From OLB7 sp966250335 (GTDB lineage Bacteria > Bacteroidota > Ignavibacteria > OLB7): a stretch of 64,000 nucleotides of DNA. The position numbers were made by a program, and so were the translations under genes. The notes under the pieces were generated by a model. That model searched no databases. It worked only from the letters and a program-made list of their open reading frames with translations, and was not told where the DNA came from. Positions 18,301 through 27,118 of this stretch are shown here, piece by piece (position 1 is the stretch's first letter; each line of letters begins with the position of its first letter). The stretch covers positions 1-64,000 of the forward strand of contig CBINGZ010000029.1 in assembly GCA_966250335.1 (NCBI GenBank), in the 5' to 3' direction.

Positions 18301-20047
18301 GACCGACGAGGAGTCGGACGCCGCCGCGCTGACGCTTCCGGTGCTTCCGTTCGGGATTCGCAGGGAGGCGGCCGCGGTCGGCCGGGTGAGCCGGGAGCAG
18401 AGCCGGGATGAACTGATCCTCACGATCCCCGAAGGGGTCGATCCCGCGTCGGCCGGACTGACCGTATCGCTCACCTCCTCCACCGCCGGAGCGATGGTCG
18501 GGGCGCTCGATTATCTGATCGGATATTCCTACGGCTGCGCCGAACAGACGATGAGCCGTTTCCTCCCCACCGTCATCGTTGCCAACGTGCTGAAGGAGGC
18601 CGACATCCCGTTCGACGAGGTGAAGCGGAAGGAACTGCCGAAGATGGTGCGCCAGGGACTCGACCGTCTCTACTCGTTCCAGCACGGCGATGGAGGGTGG
18701 GGCTGGTGGGAACATGACGGGACGAACCCATTCATGACCGCCTACATCATGTACGGGCTCACGATCGCCCGCCGCGCCGGCTACCCGATCTCCGAGGAAC
18801 GCTACGACAACGGACTCCGCTCGCTGCGCCGGCAGATCGAGGATCGTCCCGCCGGAGGCAACTACGGCTCCGCCGATGCGTCTCTCCGTTCCTCGACGGA
18901 AGCGTTCATGCTCTACACGGCAAGCATGATCGACGGGCAGAGAAAAAAGGATCGTCTCATCGAGGAGAGGATCACCGAGCTCGCCGCGATCCCCGAGATC
19001 AACAGCTACACCCGCGCACTGCTGGCGATGGCGGCGACACATCGATCGCGTAACGATGTGGCCGCGACCCTGCGACATGAGCTGCGCACCAGGGTGGAGG
19101 GATCGGGCGACGAGACGTTCTGGTCCGGAAACACATGGGAGCACGGCTGGCAGGATGACAAGATCGAGACGTCGGCATGGGCGGTGCGCGCCCTCTGCAC
19201 GGAGCCGGGAAGCGACTCGACGGCGGCCAGGGGTGTGCAGTGGCTGATGTCGCAGCGCACAGGTGGAGCATGGCCGAACACGCGTCAGTCGGCGATGGCG
19301 ATCTTCGCGCTGGTCGATCATCTCAAGGCGGTGAGCGAGACCAACCCCGAGTTTGCCGTACGGATATCGGTCAACGGGCGCCCGGCCGGAGAAGAGAGGT
19401 TCGGCAGAGAGAACTCCGGAAAGACGATCACGATCGATCCTTCCCTCCTCCGCCCCGGCAGAAATATCGTGACGATTGAGAAATCGGGAACGGGAACGGC
19501 GAACGCTTCAGCCCGTCTCTCCTATATCGTAACGGGATCTGCCGTCGAGCCGTCGAACAACGGATTCGAGGTGACCCGCGAATACTACCTGCTCCGTCGC
19601 GAGCAGACCGACGAAGGCTTCGTGTATGTGAAGGAGCCGTTCGATGGAACCGTAAAGAGCGGCGACGAGATCTTCGTGCGCGTCAGTTTCGTTCCAACGG
19701 AAGCGAACGAATATATCATGCTCGAGGACCCCCTCCCCGCCGGCTGCGAGGTCGTCGAGAACCCCGAGCTCTACCCGATCGAGGATGAGGAGGGCTACGG
19801 CCCATCCGCCGCACGCACCGACGCCCGGGGCGCTACCTGGAACTGGTGGTACGCCGGACGCGACGTCCGCGACGAAAAGATCGCATTCTTCGCCTCCTCG
19901 GTGGAACCCCGCTCCTACGAATGCACCTACATCCTGCGAGCCCAGATCCCCGGCGTCTACTCGGTGATGCCCTCCACCGCCTGCCTCATGTACTACCCCG
20001 AAATCGAGGGCACAACAGCGATCCAAACCTTGACAATCCTCGAATAA
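15326..20047 (+). CDS. Bacterial alpha-2-macroglobulin with intact thioester
   Basis: A GTG at 15326 starts a 1573-residue protein with an N-terminal hydrophobic export signal; upstream in-frame ATGs would add a long non-signal stretch. The order is macroglobulin (MG) domains (LHTDRSVYRPSQRVHYRG, PEKYIYRVGEKVKVDVETY), the central bait region, an A2M region (DLMFWAPSVRTGSDGRARI), then the thioester motif GCAEQ (Cys1071-Gln1074) with its alpha-helical TED domain (SFQHGDGGWGWWEHDG) and a C-terminal receptor-like domain. These proteins trap proteases by thioester linkage in the periplasm. There is no lipobox and no neighbouring pbpC-type gene. A perfect 36-bp tandem duplication lies inside. Confidence 0.92.
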   Translation: MNSFSILKLLPILAVVVTSIASMTFHRDEQPVVNLGSPTIFYPGEEIRLNVEAYSDLPTDLPLLIYRVVDPIGFFAAQKDRHDPGVEVSPNGDSVAGFSLRDPSLFHRLHVGTKLAIPKNMMEWKEVKLPAMTSGVYLITAPTARPVSTTLVIVSRLGVVVKQSPTDALAFVVDRRTGERVEGAAVHFMSSKRGEKGAETKTLRAVTGSDGVAHVSFSDENGEVSHRRQDTAVIYGMRGNDFVIADCAFPHFMSGGNRVYLHTDRSVYRPSQRVHYRGILREMSRNGVPGLPSTDSVDVTVTDSRGSTVWNERLPLSDLGTFQGEFLLGEEPPLGSYTMTTSYDMGPGATFQVEEYKKPEYEVTVRPDRKEYSRGDTLKAVISASYYFGAPVAGGNLRYTVRRNRLEPDAVLNGAWAHLREAEEPAADPGQIVSEGSGTLSSDGSFDMEYLPPADDADYTYTITAAVVDASRRSIAGTASVRFTRASIYLLHRPEKYIYRVGEKVKVDVETYSHSGDKRIPLPYRILVRRILWEQEGRGARRETTILEGRGARRETTILTDSATTGADGSGSISFTTDGPGYLEIEIAARDERGNIVKAASQITVADGTPAQESVTPGLARLMPDREIYRPGDIVTALVVLPAGGKDLLLTAEGRAIGKYRVEKLGGRSAIVRMEVGEADAPNINLVATTFAGDQVYSATASVIVAPADKEITLEVETDRKEYRPGDSGMVTVRALDKGREPMKNVDLALSIVDEAIFAIRPDRTPAITSFFYRFRPVTVTTSHSAAFRFAPRYSPVRYRVATITSTGDGVFLESATLASAFIDNSVTSFDIGQDAGREPGIDMPTVVEPTLRKDFRDLMFWAPSVRTGSDGRARIPVKFPDNLTTWRITARGVNAETAVGEARAQVVSRKDLLVRMEIPRFVIEGDSLLVATTVHNYLSTEKRVRVELLTEGLSVSQTEQTILLPADGEGRIDWPVTVGKQGAALLTVRALTDEESDAAALTLPVLPFGIRREAAAVGRVSREQSRDELILTIPEGVDPASAGLTVSLTSSTAGAMVGALDYLIGYSYGCAEQTMSRFLPTVIVANVLKEADIPFDEVKRKELPKMVRQGLDRLYSFQHGDGGWGWWEHDGTNPFMTAYIMYGLTIARRAGYPISEERYDNGLRSLRRQIEDRPAGGNYGSADASLRSSTEAFMLYTASMIDGQRKKDRLIEERITELAAIPEINSYTRALLAMAATHRSRNDVAATLRHELRTRVEGSGDETFWSGNTWEHGWQDDKIETSAWAVRALCTEPGSDSTAARGVQWLMSQRTGGAWPNTRQSAMAIFALVDHLKAVSETNPEFAVRISVNGRPAGEERFGRENSGKTITIDPSLLRPGRNIVTIEKSGTGTANASARLSYIVTGSAVEPSNNGFEVTREYYLLRREQTDEGFVYVKEPFDGTVKSGDEIFVRVSFVPTEANEYIMLEDPLPAGCEVVENPELYPIEDEEGYGPSAARTDARGATWNWWYAGRDVRDEKIAFFASSVEPRSYECTYILRAQIPGVYSVMPSTACLMYYPEIEGTTAIQTLTILE
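16931..17002 (+). repeat. Perfect 36-bp tandem duplication within the A2M gene
   Basis: Bases 16931-16966 are repeated exactly at 16967-17002. Being 36 bases long it keeps the frame and encodes EGRGARRETTIL twice. The lack of any mismatch suggests a recent slippage or an assembly artefact. Confidence 0.95.
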
Positions 20048-20146
20048 TCTCTCTCTTCTCTTCCTCTCTTCTCTTCCTCTCTTCTCTTCCTCTCTTCTCT
20101 TAACTCTGTGTCCTCTGTGCCTCCCTGTTATTTTTCTTCTTCTTCC
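20048..20146 (-). repeat. Dispersed repeat copy 1 with 13-bp tandem tail
   Basis: On the minus strand this reads an AATAACAGGGAG start, then CACAGAGGACACAGAG, then TTAAGAGAAGAGAGG. The tail (20048-20100 on the plus strand) is about four tandem copies of the 13-mer AGAGAAGAGAGGA. The core is clearly related to the two near-identical elements at 41456 and 50088. It lies just downstream of the minus-strand gene ending at 20166, with the same polarity relative to that gene as the other copies have to theirs. Confidence 0.85.
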
Positions 20147-20165
20147 AACAGGGAGGCCCCACCCA

Positions 20166-21053
20166 CTACCACAACGAAAACGTCCCGCCAAGCGAAGCCC
20201 GCCACCCCCGAAGCTCCTCAAACCTCGTCCCCGGATACAAATATCCCACCGTGGCATTCACCGAATTCATCCGATCGCTATACAACCACACCCCCCCCAG
20301 CGGAGTGAAGTGAAACACATCTCCCAGCTGCTTGTTGTACATCCCCCCGAACTCCACCCCGAAGTACGGTATAAGAAACGACCGCCGGGGATTCCGCTCC
20401 ATCGAAAGATGCAACCCGGTCGTATAGAAAAAACTCTCGGAAACATCGGGATCAGATGAATGCAGCAGATCGAACTTCACGAACACGCGTCCATGACTCG
20501 GCCCTCTGTTGTTGTTCCGGGCCACCCAGGAGACAAGGAGATACTCGATGGAGGCTCCATGAAACACCCCCAGCTCCGCCGCATTTACCGGTGCATAGAC
20601 CGAGTAGCTCATCCCCGGAATCAGCGACGACTTCCACGACTCCTCCACCCGTAACGCCAGGTAGGCGGTATCGGAGACGTCACCGGCCCGCACAGCGATC
20701 TTCACAAGCCTGTCGCCGTTCTGATCGGTGGAGGGAGCCCAGAAGAACTCACGGAGAGTCTTATCGAAATATGATCCTTCAGGCGCGTTGATCACCGTCC
20801 AGTAGAAGACCTCCGGCTGGTACTCGAAGAGCGAATCGTAGCGCCGGTTGAACATGAGAGAAATGTTTACCTCCCCCTGCGTTCTGACATCGAGCCGCAC
20901 GTTCGATACCTCCTTGAAGATCGCATGCGACTCCCGATCGACCGACCTTGCGGAGTAGTAGTACTCGAACTCCCCCTGGCTCTGCGCCGGGGCCGGGATA
21001 GAAACAAGCATGAAGAGCACGGCGAGCGCCGCCAGTCGACGTAGCGATACCAT
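20166..21053 (-). CDS. Secreted outer-membrane-type protein of unknown function
   Basis: A 295-residue protein with a clear signal peptide (MVSLRRLAALAVLFMLV, cleavage near APAQS). The middle contains a cadherin/Ig-like phrase (FYWTVINAPEGSYFD, then REFFWAPSTDQNGD). The C-terminal part alternates aromatic and polar residues (SESFFYTTGLHLSME, GVEFGGMYNKQLGD, GVWLYSD) and ends in Trp, consistent with a small outer-membrane beta-barrel. I do not recognise a named family. It is followed by dispersed repeat copy 1. Confidence 0.7.
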   Translation of the reverse strand: MVSLRRLAALAVLFMLVSIPAPAQSQGEFEYYYSARSVDRESHAIFKEVSNVRLDVRTQGEVNISLMFNRRYDSLFEYQPEVFYWTVINAPEGSYFDKTLREFFWAPSTDQNGDRLVKIAVRAGDVSDTAYLALRVEESWKSSLIPGMSYSVYAPVNAAELGVFHGASIEYLLVSWVARNNNRGPSHGRVFVKFDLLHSSDPDVSESFFYTTGLHLSMERNPRRSFLIPYFGVEFGGMYNKQLGDVFHFTPLGGVWLYSDRMNSVNATVGYLYPGTRFEELRGWRASLGGTFSLW

Positions 21054-21158
21054 CTGGATCTCTCCGATAAGTCATGAGCGTTGATATGTACCGGCGGCGC
21101 CTGTTCCGGTGTTTGAACGCTCATACGACATCCGTCCGCGCGGGACGTAACGGTGGGA

Positions 21159-23666
21159 TCAGGTTCGGGGGCGGACACGGCTGGTGGGGACCGCCTGCAT
21201 CGGATCATCCGGCCAGTAATGTTTCGGATATCTCCCTTTGAGATCTTTCCTGACATCGAAGTAGGTGGTGCGCCAGAAGTTCGCCAGATCGCGCGTCACC
21301 TGGACCGGACGATTCGCCGGCGAGAGAAGATGGATCGTGACGGGAACCCGCCCCCCGCCGATGCGCGGGGTCTCGGTCATCCCGAACATCTCCTGCAGGC
21401 GGACGGAGAGGACGGGAGCATCGGGATCGGAGTAGTCGAGCGGAATGCGCGATCCGCTCGGAACGGTCAGATGGGAGGGCGCGGTCGCGTCGAGCGCGGC
21501 ACGCCGTTCCCAGCCGAGCATGTCGAGCAGAAGATCGGTGAGACGGAGAGCGCGGAGATCGTCTCGGCGGCGCATGCCGTGCAGGTGTGGAGCGAGCCAC
21601 TCCTCGATCGCGGCGGCGAGCGCCTCGTCGGAGACATCGGGCCACGATCGATCGTGCCGGTGCATGAACGCGATCCGTTCGCGGACCCGGAGCGCCTCAC
21701 GGCTCCAGGGGAGGGAGCCGATCCCTTCGCGCGCTATCCGTTCGGTCAGCGCGGCGCGCATCAGGCCGGGATCGGGGTCGCGGAGGGGAACGTCGCGCAG
21801 CACGAGCGCTCCGAGCCGGGTTCTTCTGCGCGCGCTCACGCCGTCGAGCTCCTCGTCCCAGCGGACGACCTCCTCGACCATGAGGAGATCGCCGAACCCC
21901 GACTCCAGATCGTCGAGGGTCACGGGGGCGGCAAGGAAGATGCGGCTCTCGCGCCGTTTCCCGTCCAGATCGGCGGCCACCAGAAAGGGCTCCCCCGCCA
22001 GCGGCTGCTCCTGATCGACGAAGGCGCTTCTGCCGTTGCTCAGCATGAAGCGTCCCCGCTGACCGGGGCGGGCCTGGGCTATGCGGTCGGGGTAGGCGAA
22101 CGCCAGGAGGAGCCCGGCGGCGGCCGTCCCCTCCTCCCTGTCGCGCCCCTTCAGCAGCCGTCGCCAGTGACGCGATTCCCGCTGAACCCGTCGTATCGCC
22201 GCGCGATCCACCGTATACTCCTCCGTCGGGAACATATCGTTGTGGGATTCTCCTCCGGCGCGGCCCAGCGCTTCAAGGCGGAGGCGCAGATCGGGGTCGA
22301 CGGAGGCGCCGTGGCCTCGCATGATATCCCGTTCCCCCAGCAGGGCCGCCAGGTCGCAGGCGAGCGAGGGGAAGCCCTCCTCCTCTCCCCTGATCAGCAT
22401 ATGCGCGAGTCTGGGGTGAAGAGGGAGCCGGGCGATCTCGCGGCCGTGGGGGGTGATGCTCCCCTCCCGGTCGAGCGCTCCCAGCCGTGTCAGGAGGTCG
22501 CGGGCCTGCGCGAACGCTCCCGTCGGGGGACGGTCCAGCCAGGCGAGTTCGGAGGGATCGGCGACTCCCCATTCGGCCAGGTCGAGCGCCAGCGGGGCGA
22601 GATCGGCCTCGAGAATCTCGGGAGGCGTATACGCCATCAGCGTTGCCTGTTCGGCCTCGCTCCAGAGACGGCAGCAGATCCCGGGGCCGAGGCGTCCGGC
22701 GCGGCCGCGCCGCTGATCGGCGGAGGCTCGGGAGACGCGGACCGTCTCCAGGCGGGTCATGCCGCTTCCCGGCGAGAAGCGGGGAAGGCGCATTCTGCCG
22801 CTGTCGATCACGATCCGTATCCCCTCGATCGTGAGACTCGTTTCAGCGATCGAGGTCGAGAGGACCACCTTCCGTTCTCCCGGTCGGGAGGGCTCGAGCG
22901 CCCTCTCCTGTTCCTCCTGCGGGAGCGTGCCGTGGAGCGCCAGCACCGTCGCTCTCGTCTCCTCCGCCAGCAGTTCCTGCGCGCGGCGGATCTCCCCTGC
23001 GCCGGGGAGGAAGACGAGGATATCCCCCTCTTCGCGGTCGAGCGCGCGGCGGACGGCGGCGGCCACGGCACGTTCGAGGCGTTCCCCTTCGGCCATAGGT
23101 ATATATCGCGTTTCGACAGGGAAGATCTGCCCGGCGCTCGTGACGATCGGGGCATCTCCAAGCAGGCGGGCGACAGCCTCTCCATCCAGCGTGGCGGACA
23201 TGACCAGAATCCGCAGATCCTCCCGCAGCAGCGCCTGCGCCTGCAACGCCAGTGCCAGTCCGACATCGGCCTGCAGGCTCCGCTCATGGAACTCGTCGAA
23301 GATCACCAGCCCGGCCTCCTCCAGCGCCGGGTCGCTCTGGAGCATCCGGGTCAGCACTCCCTCGGTCACGACTTCGATCCGGGTGGAGGGGCCGACGTTC
23401 GTATCCATCCGCATGCGATATCCCGCCCTCTCCCCCGGCCTCTCGCCGAGCAGCGATGCGATACGGCGCGCCGCGGCGCGCGCGGCCAGCCTGCGCGGTT
23501 CCAGCATGATGATCTTCCTCCCGGCCAGCCACGGCTCATCGAGCAGTGCCGGGGGAACGCCCGTCGTCTTTCCCGCTCCGGGAGGAGCCTGAAGGAGGAG
23601 GGAGGTACGGGCCGAGAGGGCGGCCCTGAGTTCGGGGAGAATATGATCGACGGGAAGATTGAACAC
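21159..23666 (-). CDS. hrpB: ATP-dependent helicase HrpB
   Basis: The GTG at 23666 gives 835 residues, normal for HrpB, and starts with the family-typical LPVDHILPEL. A TTG at 23678 is an alternative; farther upstream in-frame codons run through the terminator of the next gene and are rejected. DEAH-box helicase motifs are in order: APPGAGKTT (Walker A), FDEFHERS, VMSATLDG, DILVFLPGAGEI, LSTSIAETSLTIEG and QRRGRAGRLGPG. The C-terminal half, including WRTTYFDVRKDLKGRYPKHY, is specific to HrpB. It probably unwinds or remodels RNA in the cytoplasm; the physiological substrate in most bacteria is unclear. Confidence 0.93.
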   Translation of the reverse strand: MFNLPVDHILPELRAALSARTSLLLQAPPGAGKTTGVPPALLDEPWLAGRKIIMLEPRRLAARAAARRIASLLGERPGERAGYRMRMDTNVGPSTRIEVVTEGVLTRMLQSDPALEEAGLVIFDEFHERSLQADVGLALALQAQALLREDLRILVMSATLDGEAVARLLGDAPIVTSAGQIFPVETRYIPMAEGERLERAVAAAVRRALDREEGDILVFLPGAGEIRRAQELLAEETRATVLALHGTLPQEEQERALEPSRPGERKVVLSTSIAETSLTIEGIRIVIDSGRMRLPRFSPGSGMTRLETVRVSRASADQRRGRAGRLGPGICCRLWSEAEQATLMAYTPPEILEADLAPLALDLAEWGVADPSELAWLDRPPTGAFAQARDLLTRLGALDREGSITPHGREIARLPLHPRLAHMLIRGEEEGFPSLACDLAALLGERDIMRGHGASVDPDLRLRLEALGRAGGESHNDMFPTEEYTVDRAAIRRVQRESRHWRRLLKGRDREEGTAAAGLLLAFAYPDRIAQARPGQRGRFMLSNGRSAFVDQEQPLAGEPFLVAADLDGKRRESRIFLAAPVTLDDLESGFGDLLMVEEVVRWDEELDGVSARRRTRLGALVLRDVPLRDPDPGLMRAALTERIAREGIGSLPWSREALRVRERIAFMHRHDRSWPDVSDEALAAAIEEWLAPHLHGMRRRDDLRALRLTDLLLDMLGWERRAALDATAPSHLTVPSGSRIPLDYSDPDAPVLSVRLQEMFGMTETPRIGGGRVPVTIHLLSPANRPVQVTRDLANFWRTTYFDVRKDLKGRYPKHYWPDDPMQAVPTSRVRPRT

Positions 23667-23746
23667 GATGCGATACAACTGATGATGAGACGAGTCCGCG
23701 GCGAGTCCGCGCGCCGGCGCCAATAACGGAAAAAACGGGACACGCG

Positions 23747-23779
23747 AAAAAAAACCGGCGAAGGGGTGCTTCGCCGGTT
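23747..23779 (-). terminator. Rho-independent terminator after the DUF4249 gene
   Basis: AACCGGCGAAG (23753-23763) and CTTCGCCGGTT (23769-23779) form an 11-bp perfect stem with a five-base loop. Eight A on the plus strand (23747-23754) become a U-tract on the minus-strand transcript. It ends the TonB-receptor/DUF4249 transcript before hrpB. Confidence 0.9.
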
Positions 23780-23850
23780 CTGCCTCTCTCACTCTGCTCG
23801 ATTCTCCTTCATCGATCAATCGCTCTTCTTCGTTTCCATGTCCGAATCTT

Positions 23851-24744
23851 CTACGGCTGATTCTTGACAAGGAAGGTCTCGGCGCGGGCCACGGCCGCGG
23901 AACTGAAGACCCCGAGTCCCCCCTTGATGTTCGCCATCTTGCCGTCGTATTCGGGGTTGGCGCCCCAGTGGGTGAGCTTCCACCACCTGATGAAGTTGTT
24001 GTCGGCCGCCCACATCGTGATCTCATGCCGGCCGAACCACTTGAAGGCGACCCAGACCGTCGGCGTCTCGGTGTTGGGGATGAAGCCCCAGCGGGTCACG
24101 TCGTTGTAGTGGGGAGCGTTCTCCTCGAAGGAGCGCGCGATACGACGGTTCTTCTCGCCGCTGGAGGGCTCCAGGTACTTGCCGTACTCGAGCGTATCGA
24201 GGCAGCGGACACTCACCAGGTACTCGTTGAGGGTTCCCGAGCGGGTCCACCTCAGCTTCAGCGAATCGGGGGAGGGGAGCTCGATCGTATCCTTCGGGTA
24301 GTCGATGACGGAGAGGGGGGCCGTCACCCAGGAGATCCGCTGCGGCGTCAGGGTCGAGCCGCTCAGGAGCCCACCGTCGGTCGGGCGCACCTCGATCGAG
24401 TAGATCACCCCCGGCTGAACCTTCTCGCTGGTGTCGGGGAAGTAGTATTCTCCCACGCCGGTGCTGTCGGGACGGTAGGCGAGCTGCATGGAGCGGCCGT
24501 CGACGATGATCCTGACATCGGCGTCGGTCACGGCGCTGTTCTTCAGGCGGAAGGTGTCGGTCACCGGCTGCGAGCGCATCACCTTGATGCCGTGGATCGG
24601 CTCGTCGACGATCAGAAATCCCTCCACGACATACTGCGGCACATACTCGTTCGGCGGAAGATCCTCGCATCCCGTGGCCGCCGTCATCAGAATCACCGTC
24701 GCTGCCGCGAGCGCCAGGCGCTGTATGGTTGTCGTTCTTCTCAT
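23851..24744 (-). CDS. DUF4249 lipoprotein, partner of the TonB receptor
   Basis: A 297-residue lipoprotein with lipobox TAATGC near residue 26. The body matches DUF4249: PQYVVEGFLIVDEPIHGIKV, TDADVRIIVDG, GVIYSIEV, then WTRSGTLNEYLVSVR and a C-terminal AVARAETFLV. DUF4249 proteins are usually encoded next to TonB-dependent receptors in Bacteroidota and are thought to act as surface or periplasmic accessory lipoproteins, in a SusD-like arrangement without being related to SusD. Here it starts 19 bases after the receptor stop, so the two form an operon that ends at a strong terminator. Confidence 0.88.
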   Translation of the reverse strand: MRRTTTIQRLALAAATVILMTAATGCEDLPPNEYVPQYVVEGFLIVDEPIHGIKVMRSQPVTDTFRLKNSAVTDADVRIIVDGRSMQLAYRPDSTGVGEYYFPDTSEKVQPGVIYSIEVRPTDGGLLSGSTLTPQRISWVTAPLSVIDYPKDTIELPSPDSLKLRWTRSGTLNEYLVSVRCLDTLEYGKYLEPSSGEKNRRIARSFEENAPHYNDVTRWGFIPNTETPTVWVAFKWFGRHEITMWAADNNFIRWWKLTHWGANPEYDGKMANIKGGLGVFSSAAVARAETFLVKNQP

Positions 24745-24763
24745 TGCTCGTGTACCTCTCCGG

Positions 24764-27028
24764 TTAGAATTTGACTTCGATGGCGACGGTCGGCAGAATC
24801 GGCAGCAGCCGGACGTCGACGACCTCGGTCACCTCCTTCGAGGTGTCGTAATAGCGGAACCAGATATCGCGTCGCGAGTAGACGTTGTAGACGTCGATCA
24901 GCAGCCGCATCGGCAGGCCGAAGAGCGTGGAGTTGTAGTTGGCGTTGACGTTCAGCTGATGCGACGGCGGAAGCCGCAGGCCGTAGCGCTGGGCCGGGAC
25001 CGTGACGCTCGTCCCCTCGTTCTCGCCGGGGAGCGTGCTGGTATATCGCGACGTGGCGGCAGTATAGGACTGTCCCGACTGGAAGGAGAAGGAGGCGCCC
25101 ACCTCCCAGCTGTCGCTGAGCTTGTACTGTCCCACGATCTTGAGATCGTGCCGGCGATCGTACTTCGGTCTGAACTCCACGCCGTTGTTGATGCTGTCGA
25201 ACCTGGCCGTGATGTAGCCGAGTCCGTATCCCAGCCATCCCGTGAAGTTCCCGGCCTTCTTCTGGAGGAAGACCTCGGCGCCGTACGCCTCGCCGTTCCC
25301 GCTGTAGAAGACCTGGTCCACCGTCTGAGCGTCGGTCTGGTACTGGTTGACCTCGTTGATGTGGTAGAGCTTCTTGTAGTAGAAGTCGAAGTTCAGATCG
25401 TAGCCGTCGAGCGGCTCGGTCTCCACGCTGAAGATATACTGCTCCGAACGGCCCGGCTGCACGGTGGAATCGGTCGGGAGCCATGTATCGAAGAACGAGA
25501 AATCGGGGAGCGATGCCAGATGGAGGTACTGGTGGTAGATACCCCAGGCCCCCTTGAAGGCGATATCCTCCTGCCACTGATATCGGATCGCCGCGCGCGG
25601 ATCGAGCGTGGTGAGCCCGGCCATATCGGTGTAGTTGGCGCGGAGCCCGAGCTGGGTGGAGACGAGATCGGTGATCTGATAGTTCCCCTGCGCGAAGACC
25701 GAATGGACGTAGTCGTGCACCGTGAAGTTGGTCGAGGCTCCTCCGATCGTCCCTTCGGCCGCCGTGGAATCCTTCCCCGTGAAGTTCTGGAGGTAGTCGA
25801 AGGTATATCGTGTTCCCTCATATCCCCACTTCATGGTGAGGAGGTCGCTGGCGAACCACTCCATGCTCGCCTTGAGCGAGTAGTCGGCGATCACGTTCTC
25901 CACCTTGATCTTGAACCCCGACTGATCGGCCGAGAAATTGTTGTGGTAACGGCTTCCGCTCAGGTTGACGACGGAGAAGAGATTGTCTCCGAAGATATGT
26001 GTCCAGCGGAGCGCGCCGGTGCGGTTGCCGATCCCGATGCCGAACTCGAAGCCGGCGCCGTCCAGACTGAGCTCATCCTCGCTGACGAAACCGCTCAGGA
26101 AGATCTTATCGTGTTCAGTGATATCCTGCGAGATCTTGGCGTTGATGTCGTAGAAGCTGAACATCGGCAGGGGGTTCTCCTTGTCCTCCGGCAGCATCGC
26201 CAGGAGGAGATCGAGATAGGTGCGGCGGGCGCCGATGAAATAGGAGCCCTCACCGACCGGACCTTGGAGCGAGAGCCGCGAGCTGACCGCGCCGAGCGAG
26301 GCCACCCCCTCGAATTCGTTCCTGTTGCCATCCTTCTGGGTCAGGTTGAGGACGGCGGAGAGCCGCCCGCCGTATTCCGCGGGGAAGCCTCCCTTGATCA
26401 TATCCACATCCTTGATCGCATCGGGATTGAACGCCGAGAAGAACCCGAGCAGATGCGACGGGTTGTAGACGGTCGATCCGTCGATCAGCACAAGGTTCTG
26501 ATCGGGCGAACCGCCGCGGACGTAGAGACCGCTGGAGATCTGCGACGAGGTGAGAATGCCCGGCATATACTGAAGCGAGCGGAAGACGTCCGACTCGCCG
26601 CCGATCCGCAACTGGCTCAACTGCGCCACCGGGATGTTCACCCGGCTCACGTCGATCTGCCGTTTCTCGTTCTCCCGGTCGGCCGTGATCGTTACCTCGT
26701 TGGACGATATGGCGGCGGGCTTCATCGAGAAGGTGGTTTTCCTCGATTCCCCCTCGGCAAACTCGATCTCCTGCTCCAGCTTCGTATATCCCACGAACGA
26801 TACGGTCACGGTCTGCTTCCCGGCCGGGATGTTCCGGATCGAGAAGTAGCCGCTCTTGTTCGTGTAGGCGCCCAGCTTCGTCCCCTTGACGAAGATGCTG
26901 GCGCCGATCAATGTCTCGTTGGTTTCGGCATCGACGACGTAGCCGTTCAGTGTGGCTCCCGATGCCTGCTGCTGGGCCTGTGCCGTCGTCCCCCCAAGCA
27001 GGGCCAGGGCGACGAGCAATGCCCGCAT
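24764..27028 (-). CDS. TonB-dependent outer-membrane receptor with carboxypeptidase-regulatory-like N-domain
   Basis: The start at 27028 opens a signal peptide (MRALLVALALLGGTTAQAQ); in-frame ATGs at 27100 and 27118 would place 24 or 30 residues before it and cannot be excluded. About 754 residues follow the Bacteroidota design: a CarboxypepD_reg-like domain (GYVVDAETNETLIGASIFVK), a plug with SSGLYVRGGSPDQNLVLIDG and FPAEYGGRLSAVLN, and a 22-strand-type barrel ending in Phe (VAIEVKF). It imports a ligand across the outer membrane using TonB energy; siderophore, oligosaccharide or peptide are all possible. The upstream leader is long and purine-rich. Confidence 0.93.
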   Translation of the reverse strand: MRALLVALALLGGTTAQAQQQASGATLNGYVVDAETNETLIGASIFVKGTKLGAYTNKSGYFSIRNIPAGKQTVTVSFVGYTKLEQEIEFAEGESRKTTFSMKPAAISSNEVTITADRENEKRQIDVSRVNIPVAQLSQLRIGGESDVFRSLQYMPGILTSSQISSGLYVRGGSPDQNLVLIDGSTVYNPSHLLGFFSAFNPDAIKDVDMIKGGFPAEYGGRLSAVLNLTQKDGNRNEFEGVASLGAVSSRLSLQGPVGEGSYFIGARRTYLDLLLAMLPEDKENPLPMFSFYDINAKISQDITEHDKIFLSGFVSEDELSLDGAGFEFGIGIGNRTGALRWTHIFGDNLFSVVNLSGSRYHNNFSADQSGFKIKVENVIADYSLKASMEWFASDLLTMKWGYEGTRYTFDYLQNFTGKDSTAAEGTIGGASTNFTVHDYVHSVFAQGNYQITDLVSTQLGLRANYTDMAGLTTLDPRAAIRYQWQEDIAFKGAWGIYHQYLHLASLPDFSFFDTWLPTDSTVQPGRSEQYIFSVETEPLDGYDLNFDFYYKKLYHINEVNQYQTDAQTVDQVFYSGNGEAYGAEVFLQKKAGNFTGWLGYGLGYITARFDSINNGVEFRPKYDRRHDLKIVGQYKLSDSWEVGASFSFQSGQSYTAATSRYTSTLPGENEGTSVTVPAQRYGLRLPPSHQLNVNANYNSTLFGLPMRLLIDVYNVYSRRDIWFRYYDTSKEVTEVVDVRLLPILPTVAIEVKF

Positions 27029-27118
27029 GATTCGTTCGATGGTTCCCGGCGCGGCCCCGTCGGGGACGGTGGTTCGTTGTGTAGTGTGTCGATAGGTCAT
27101 ACGGTTCCGATTCGTCAT

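Noticed and set aside
20048..20100. Possible CRISPR array
   Set aside because: The repeats are 13 bp with no spacers between them, and no cas genes are nearby.
23667..24026. N-terminal extension of hrpB by about 120 residues
   Set aside because: It would run through a strong terminator and into the DUF4249 gene; family-like sequence begins at LPVDHILPEL.
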